Shown here piece after piece: positions 58,897-64,000 of a stretch of DNA of 64,000 nucleotides; position 1 is the first letter of the stretch; the number at the start of each line of letters is the position of its first letter. The position numbers and the translations under genes were made by a program. The notes beneath the pieces were generated by a model. The model was not told where the DNA came from. It did no database searches and was given only the letters and a program-made list of their open reading frames with translations. Source of the DNA: Pectobacterium carotovorum (lineage in GTDB: Bacteria > Pseudomonadota > Gammaproteobacteria > Enterobacterales > Enterobacteriaceae); the NCBI GenBank assembly GCA_016415585.1, contig CP066552.1, positions 2,790,001 to 2,854,000 of the forward strand. Direction: 5' to 3'.

Positions 58897-59131
58897 GGTG
58901 TACGTTCCTGTTTTCATTGAGGTTAGCGTGTGACGTTCAATATCAAGCTATCGCTCGATACATCGAATCGCCCGGCATCATACCTGATAGCGCTGAGGCT
59001 GTCAGGGCATGAAATGAATAGCGCAACGAGAAAGAGTGATCTACCGTAAACCTATGACCTTACCGTAATCCCATGACCTCTGGGATTCATTTTTGCTTTC
59101 ATGAAGTATCATCATCGAAGGATCTGTCATT

Positions 59132-60226
59132 ATGAGTCAGCTTTTCTCCCCCGTATCGCTTGGTAAACTCGAACTGCCCAACCGAATCATCATTGCCCCC
59201 ATGTGTCAGTATTCAGCTGAGGACGGCAAGGCGACAGCCTGGCATACGATGCATTTAGGTAACTTGTCACATTCTGGCGCTGGATTGCTCATTATCGAAG
59301 CTACCGCGGTTTCGCCAGAAGGTCGGATCTCCCCGCACGACCTTGGTTTATGGGATGACGCGACAGAGCAGGCTCTTGCTGGCGTGATTCAGTCTGTCAA
59401 AACCTATTCTGGCATGCCCCTCGGCATACAGCTGGGGCACGCGGGTCGCAAAGCCTCAACGGGCGTTCCGTGGAGCGGACGGGCATTTCTGCATCCAGAA
59501 CAGGGAGGATGGCAGACTATCGCGCCATCGGCTGTCCCTTACAACGCCAGTGATGCAACACCACAGGCCATGTCAGAACCGCAAATCCGTGCGCTAATTA
59601 ACGCGTTCGTTGACTCAGCTAAACGTGCGGATCGTCTGGGCTTTGATCTGATAGAGATTCACGCTGCTCACGGCTATTTACTGCACCAGTTCCTTTCGCC
59701 GCTGACAAATCAGCGCACGGATGGCTATGGCGGTTCGCTTCAAAATCGGATGCGTCTGGTCGTTGAAATTTACCGCGCGATACGCGACGTTTTCCCTGAA
59801 CATAAAGCCGTTGGTGTGCGCATTTCTGCGACAGATGGTGTGGAAGGCAGCTGGGATCTGGAACAGTCCGTACAGCTCAGTAAAGCACTGCACGAATTGG
59901 GCTGCGATTTCATCCATGTATCCAGTGGTGGACTATCACCATTACAGCAGATTCATCCTGCGCCTAATTATCAGGTTCCCTATGCGCAGAGGATTAAACA
60001 AGAAGTTGGTATTACGACCATCGCCGTTGGATTGATCACCGAACCGGAACAGGCTGAAGCGATCGTTGCAACCGGTGAGGCAGATGCTATCGGGCTGGCT
60101 CGCGCGATACTCTTCGATCCTCGCTGGCCGTGGCATGCGGCCGCCAGACTCGGCGCACAGGTATCCGCCCCTGCACAGTACTGGCGTAGCGAACCACACT
60201 ACGCCCGAGGCATTTTCAAACAATAA
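59132..60226 (+). CDS. Old yellow enzyme, YqjM/XenA type
   Basis: This 364-residue FMN-dependent ene-reductase uses NAD(P)H to reduce alpha,beta-unsaturated carbonyls or nitro compounds. Cys25 in APMCQYSA marks the thermophilic-like class II (YqjM/XenA). The substrate-binding His pair is in EIHAAHGYLLHQFL and the QLGHAGRKAS motif contacts FMN. The C-terminal finger has Arg in YWRSEPHYARG. AAGGAT precedes the ATG. The physiological substrate is not known. It is not an E. coli gene at this location; it looks accessory or lineage-specific. Confidence 0.9.
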   Translation: MSQLFSPVSLGKLELPNRIIIAPMCQYSAEDGKATAWHTMHLGNLSHSGAGLLIIEATAVSPEGRISPHDLGLWDDATEQALAGVIQSVKTYSGMPLGIQLGHAGRKASTGVPWSGRAFLHPEQGGWQTIAPSAVPYNASDATPQAMSEPQIRALINAFVDSAKRADRLGFDLIEIHAAHGYLLHQFLSPLTNQRTDGYGGSLQNRMRLVVEIYRAIRDVFPEHKAVGVRISATDGVEGSWDLEQSVQLSKALHELGCDFIHVSSGGLSPLQQIHPAPNYQVPYAQRIKQEVGITTIAVGLITEPEQAEAIVATGEADAIGLARAILFDPRWPWHAAARLGAQVSAPAQYWRSEPHYARGIFKQ

Positions 60227-60480
60227 CCATGTGCATCAGGCGATCCTTTCAGGGTCGCCTCTTCCCCATTTCACCACGCCCTATGCCACCAAAAGTCAAA
60301 AATCATTCTCTGGAGATGGTACGATTATTGCTTGTTTTTGTATAAAAATCAGTCAATAAGACGGCAATAGTTTGTTTTATTGGCAAAGCACCGCAATAAT
60401 CTATCTTGCAGTTAATCATTAACTCGATTCTTTTTAACGGTTCGCGTGCCGACCAGCACCAAAATATTGATACTGAGGCC

Positions 60481-61401
60481 ATGACACAAATCCCTTCTTT
60501 TAATCGTTCATTGCTACATCCGCGCTACTGGCTCACCTGGTTGGGCATCGGTATCCTTTACCTGATCGTTTTGCTGCCCTACCCCGTTATTTATCGTATC
60601 GGTACCACGCTCGGCTATCTGGCCATGCGCCTGCTACCAAAGCGCGTCAAGATTGCCGCTCGCAACCTTGAACTGTGTTTCCCCGACATGCCACAGGCTG
60701 AGCGGGATGCATTAGTCAGGAAGAATTTTGAATCGGTCGGCATGGGCGTAGTTGAAACGGGTATGGCCTGGTTTTGGCCGAATTGGCGTCTCGAACGCTG
60801 GTTTACGGTTACAGGCCTTGAGCACATACATCCTGAGAACGAGCGGGAGCAAGGCGTATTGCTGATCGGACTGCATTTTTTAACGTTGGAACTCGGTGCG
60901 CGAGTTTTTGGTATGCACAATCCGGGAATCGGCGTGTATCGTCCGAATGATAACAAGCTGATTGACTGGTTACAGACGTGGGGAAGGCTGCGCTCCAATA
61001 AATCCATGCTGGACCGGAAAGATCTTAAGGGCATGATACGCGCCCTCAAACAGGGGGACATAATCTGGTATGCCCCAGATCACGATTATGGCCCGCGCAG
61101 TAGCGTATTCGCCCCGTTGTTTGCCGTAGACACCGCGGCAACCACCCGCGGGAGCTATATGCTGATAAAAACGGCGCTTCCGGCAATCGTCCCATTTGTG
61201 CCACGCCGACTGCCCGAAGGAAAAGGTTATGAATTACTGATTCAGCCTGCTGAACAGGGTGCACCTGTAGATAATGAAACTGCGACTGCCGCCTGGATGA
61301 ACAACGTTGTTGAACAGAACATTCTGCTCGCACTGGATCAATACATGTGGCTACATCGCCGTTTTAAAACGCGCCCGGAAGGCGAACCGTCACTTTATTA
61401 A
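60481..61401 (+). CDS. lpxL: Lauroyl-Kdo2-lipid IV-A acyltransferase LpxL
   Basis: This 306-residue inner-membrane acyltransferase adds a secondary lauroyl chain to the lipid A precursor. The HX4D/E motif is GLHFLTLE (His132 and Glu137). The C-terminal [17 protein letters not shown] and the [31 protein letters not shown] block match E. coli LpxL, not LpxM. The start at 60481 ([17 protein letters not shown]) has GAGG just upstream; the frame further upstream to 60406 is rejected. Confidence 0.95.
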   Translation: MTQIPSFNRSLLHPRYWLTWLGIGILYLIVLLPYPVIYRIGTTLGYLAMRLLPKRVKIAARNLELCFPDMPQAERDALVRKNFESVGMGVVETGMAWFWPNWRLERWFTVTGLEHIHPENEREQGVLLIGLHFLTLELGARVFGMHNPGIGVYRPNDNKLIDWLQTWGRLRSNKSMLDRKDLKGMIRALKQGDIIWYAPDHDYGPRSSVFAPLFAVDTAATTRGSYMLIKTALPAIVPFVPRRLPEGKGYELLIQPAEQGAPVDNETATAAWMNNVVEQNILLALDQYMWLHRRFKTRPEGEPSLY

Positions 61402-61469
61402 CTATCATATTTCAGCATTCACCGTTCCGGTTGCTCATTCCAAGAACGGCTACACGTTATGACAGACGA

Positions 61470-61503
61470 AAAAAAGCAACGGCGATGGATTGCCGTTGCT
61501 TTA
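61470..61503. terminator. Terminator between convergent lpxL and opgH
   Basis: The stem AAAGCAACGGC / GCCGTTGCTTT with a loop of about 8 nt has A- and T-runs on each side, and sits between convergent genes. Confidence 0.88.
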
Positions 61504-61538
61504 TCTTTCACACCACTAATTTTCTACACTACAAGCAG

Positions 61539-64000
61539 TTAGCTTTTGATATGAAGTGCGGGAAGTTTTTGGTAAGACTCAACCCACGCAGTATACGCTT
61601 CTGGTTTTTGCCACACATGGTAGTGCAAGCGCGAGATCGTAACAGGATCGCTAAGCAATGCCAGACGCTGATTATTGCTCACCTCTTCCGGCTTGCGATT
61701 CAAAGCATCACGCACATTCTGCTCACGTACGTCTTCAATTGCCTGGCTAAAGCGATGACGCGCCGTTGCCATTGCACTGGCAAGGGCGTTAACTGACGGA
61801 TCAAAGACAGCCTGTATAAACCCGTTATCGAGTCTACGTTGGTGGTTCAATCGGCAATATTCATCCGTAGCGACCAGTTCGCGTGGCGGATTAAACTCTT
61901 CCGGAATCATCAACAGCTTCGCACGCTTACAGCTCAGCCCCAAGACCGCACGGCTCGAATAAACCGACACGAATGGCGACAGAATCAGTGAGAAGACAAT
62001 CGGTGACAGCCACCACAAGAAGCGCAGATCCAACCATGCCATGCCAATCGCCCAGACCAGTCCGAGAATCAGCTGGGAACCGTGGCGCACAAATGCTTCG
62101 CTCCACGGCGTCGCATCATCGTCACGCTGTGGAGAATTCCACTGCACCGACCAGCCGAGAAACGCACTGACTACAAACACCGTATGGAACAGCATACGAA
62201 CCGGTGCCAGCAGAACCGAGAATAGCATTTCCAGCAGCAGAGAAAGGAATACTCGGACAGCACCGCCGTACTCTTTTGCCCCTTTCGCCCACACCAGAAT
62301 CACGCTCAACAGTTTTGGTAAGAACAGCAAGACTAATGTCGTTGAAAAGAGTGCGATAGCCAGTTCAGGCCGCCACTGTGGCCAAACGGGGAACAGCTGT
62401 CGAGGCTGCAAGAAGTACTGTGGTTCCATCAGTGTATGCACAACCTGTAAGGCTGTAGAGAGCACCAAGAACATAAACCACAGCGGTGCAGACAGATAAG
62501 ACATCACACCAGTAAGGAACACGGCACGGTGAACCGGATGCATGCCTTTAACCAGGAACAACCGGAAATTCATCAGGTTACCATGGCACCAGCGGCGGTC
62601 ACGTTTCAGTTCATCCAACAGGTTAGGCGGCAGCTCTTCATAGCTTCCAGGCAGATCGTATGCGATCCACACGCCCCATCCCGCACGACGCATCAGCGCC
62701 GCTTCAACGAAGTCGTGAGAAAGAATAGCGCCTGCGAACGAGCCTTCACCCGGCAGCGGTGCCAGAGCACAGTGCTCGATGAACGGTTTAACGCGGATAA
62801 TCGCGTTATGGCCCCAGTAATGCGACTCACCCAGTTGCCAAAAATGCAGGCCGGCGGTGAACAGCGGCCCATAGACACGCGTTGCAAACTGCTGGCAACG
62901 TGCGTACAGCGTATCCATGCCAGAGGCTTTCGGCGAGGACTGGATGATACCGGCGTTCGGATTCGCTTCCATCAGTCTGACCAGAGACGTCAGACATTCA
63001 CCGCTCATCACGCTATCGGCATCCAGAATCACCATATAGCTATACTGATTACCCCAGCGGCGGCAGAAATCATCGATATTTCCGCTCTTACGTTTGACAC
63101 GACGACGGCGACGGCGATAGAAGATACGCCCTGCTCCACCAACATCACGGCACAGCTCCATCCAGGCTTTTTGCTCTGCCACGCAAATATCGGGGTCGTT
63201 ACTGTCGCTCAGGACGTAAATATCAAAATGCTCAAGGTTGCCCGTCGCTTCAACCGATTCATACGTCGCACGCAATCCCGCAAACACGCGTTCTACGTCT
63301 TCGTTACAAATCGGCATGATTAACGCCGTGCGATGCTCAGGGTTCAGCGCCTCGTTACCCACCGTCGTGGAAGAGATACTGTATTTATCTCGACCAATCA
63401 GCAGTTGCAGGAACCCCATTAAGGCGGTCCAGAACCCGGCCGACACCCAGCAGAACAGTACCGCGAACAGAACCAGTATGCCGCTTTGCAGTACATAAGG
63501 AAGCAGTTGCATCAGCGAACGCGTCCAGGGCTGCCCCGCCATTTCAAACGGATCGATGAGCGCCCAGCCCTGATAAGGCAGGATGGTTTTCATGTACCAG
63601 GTTGCGATCGCCGTTTGGAACAACGTCAACGCCAGCAGAATATAGCGACGGATCGTCCCTACCAAACGCCAGCGGTTTTCGGAAATTTTCTCTTCTGGGC
63701 TGTAATGAGGGCGAGGCGGCACAGTACGACCCAACAGACTTTCCCACCAGCGGAGCAGTGGGTTTGTCCGCCAGACGTCAGGGAACATAGAAGCACGGGT
63801 AATGACAGGCATCGCTTTTAATGCCGTCCGCCCTTCTCTGTCTGTGCCGAGCTGTTTACCGTTGTCCAGACCATCAGCCCAGGTCATTTCAAGACGAGCC
63901 TGCACGGAATGCAGTGCAACATCGCCTTCTGCCTGAACATTAACCTGGTTACCTTCAGACTGTTTACCTTCAGACAAGGCATGATGCAAAACGGCCTGAT
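61539..64000 (-). CDS. opgH: Osmoregulated periplasmic glucan glucosyltransferase OpgH (5' end cut off)
   Basis: This large inner-membrane protein makes the beta-1,2 glucan backbone from UDP-glucose, and in E. coli also moonlights on FtsZ. The open frame continues through the right edge with no start, so about 30 N-terminal residues are missing (820 codons are present). GT2 motifs are [10 protein letters not shown] and the Asp after GHNAIIRV, and a (R/Q)-x-x-R-W motif is in RDRRWCHGN. The transmembrane region includes [23 protein letters not shown] and several C-terminal segments. Its partner opgG would lie beyond the edge. Osmoregulated glucans matter for virulence in soft-rot bacteria. Confidence 0.95.
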   Translation of the reverse strand, partial: QAVLHHALSEGKQSEGNQVNVQAEGDVALHSVQARLEMTWADGLDNGKQLGTDREGRTALKAMPVITRASMFPDVWRTNPLLRWWESLLGRTVPPRPHYSPEEKISENRWRLVGTIRRYILLALTLFQTAIATWYMKTILPYQGWALIDPFEMAGQPWTRSLMQLLPYVLQSGILVLFAVLFCWVSAGFWTALMGFLQLLIGRDKYSISSTTVGNEALNPEHRTALIMPICNEDVERVFAGLRATYESVEATGNLEHFDIYVLSDSNDPDICVAEQKAWMELCRDVGGAGRIFYRRRRRRVKRKSGNIDDFCRRWGNQYSYMVILDADSVMSGECLTSLVRLMEANPNAGIIQSSPKASGMDTLYARCQQFATRVYGPLFTAGLHFWQLGESHYWGHNAIIRVKPFIEHCALAPLPGEGSFAGAILSHDFVEAALMRRAGWGVWIAYDLPGSYEELPPNLLDELKRDRRWCHGNLMNFRLFLVKGMHPVHRAVFLTGVMSYLSAPLWFMFLVLSTALQVVHTLMEPQYFLQPRQLFPVWPQWRPELAIALFSTTLVLLFLPKLLSVILVWAKGAKEYGGAVRVFLSLLLEMLFSVLLAPVRMLFHTVFVVSAFLGWSVQWNSPQRDDDATPWSEAFVRHGSQLILGLVWAIGMAWLDLRFLWWLSPIVFSLILSPFVSVYSSRAVLGLSCKRAKLLMIPEEFNPPRELVATDEYCRLNHQRRLDNGFIQAVFDPSVNALASAMATARHRFSQAIEDVREQNVRDALNRKPEEVSNNQRLALLSDPVTISRLHYHVWQKPEAYTAWVESYQKLPALHIKS

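Noticed and set aside
62529..63323. A 264-codon plus-strand frame inside opgH
   Set aside because: It lies wholly antisense to the OpgH catalytic domain, with no protein-like features.

Overview
The window looks like chromosomal backbone of a gamma-proteobacterium of the order Enterobacterales. Almost every gene has a close counterpart in Escherichia coli, but gene order is rearranged relative to it. The protein divergence, an exact 127-bp ERIC element and the accessory transporter cassettes fit a soft-rot plant pathogen of the Pectobacterium group. That taxonomic call is an inference from remembered protein sequences; no search was run. I see no phage, integrase, insertion sequence, toxin-antitoxin pair, secretion system or CRISPR array.

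Layout. 0-6 kb: yceH and rimJ (minus), mdtH, grxB and yceB (plus), then ycdY and ycdX (minus) and a tRNA-Ser(GGA) with a clear promoter. 6.3-10.4 kb: a minus-strand cluster for cofactor uptake and salvage, btuC-btuE-btuD-nlpC-lplA. 10.5-12.6 kb: an accessory patch with a methyltransferase divergent from an FNR-like regulator, an ERIC repeat, and a small cysteine-rich protein gene behind a Fur-box-like palindrome. 12.6-17.6 kb: lolC-lolD-lolE-nagK-cobB (minus). 17.8-22.8 kb: mfd and yegD (plus). 22.9-26.0 kb: an efflux cassette with a TetR regulator, three operator-like palindromes and two MFS exporters. 26.1-32.7 kb: ycfJ, ndh with adjacent PdhR-like and FNR boxes, and the operon hinT-ycfL-lpoB-thiK-nagZ-ycfP. 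32.9-35.3 kb: a second efflux cassette, a DHA2 exporter divergent from an XRE/MmyB-type regulator. 35.3-47.7 kb: ptsG, tatD-like, holB, tmk, mltG, pabC, fabF, acpP, fabG, fabD, fabH, plsX, rpmF and yceD, in the E. coli order. 47.8-53.4 kb: yceF, rluC and rne with its long leader. 53.4-56.1 kb: a small monooxygenase-like protein, pyrC, dinI with an SOS box, an orphan coiled-coil protein and bssS. 56.6-64 kb: yceJ-yceI, trhO, an old yellow enzyme, lpxL and the 3' part of opgH, which runs off the right edge.

The genes serve envelope building (Lol transport, lipid A, fatty acids, phospholipid, peptidoglycan recycling and PBP1B activation, osmoregulated glucans), RNA processing, DNA replication and repair, central respiration and glucose uptake, and cofactor salvage. 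The accessory patches are small regulator-plus-efflux or regulator-plus-enzyme modules set into this backbone. No large undescribed system is evident. The best leads are the Fur-box/cysteine-rich small ORF with its FNR-like neighbour, the triple-operator TetR cassette, and the orphan coiled-coil ORF between dinI and bssS.
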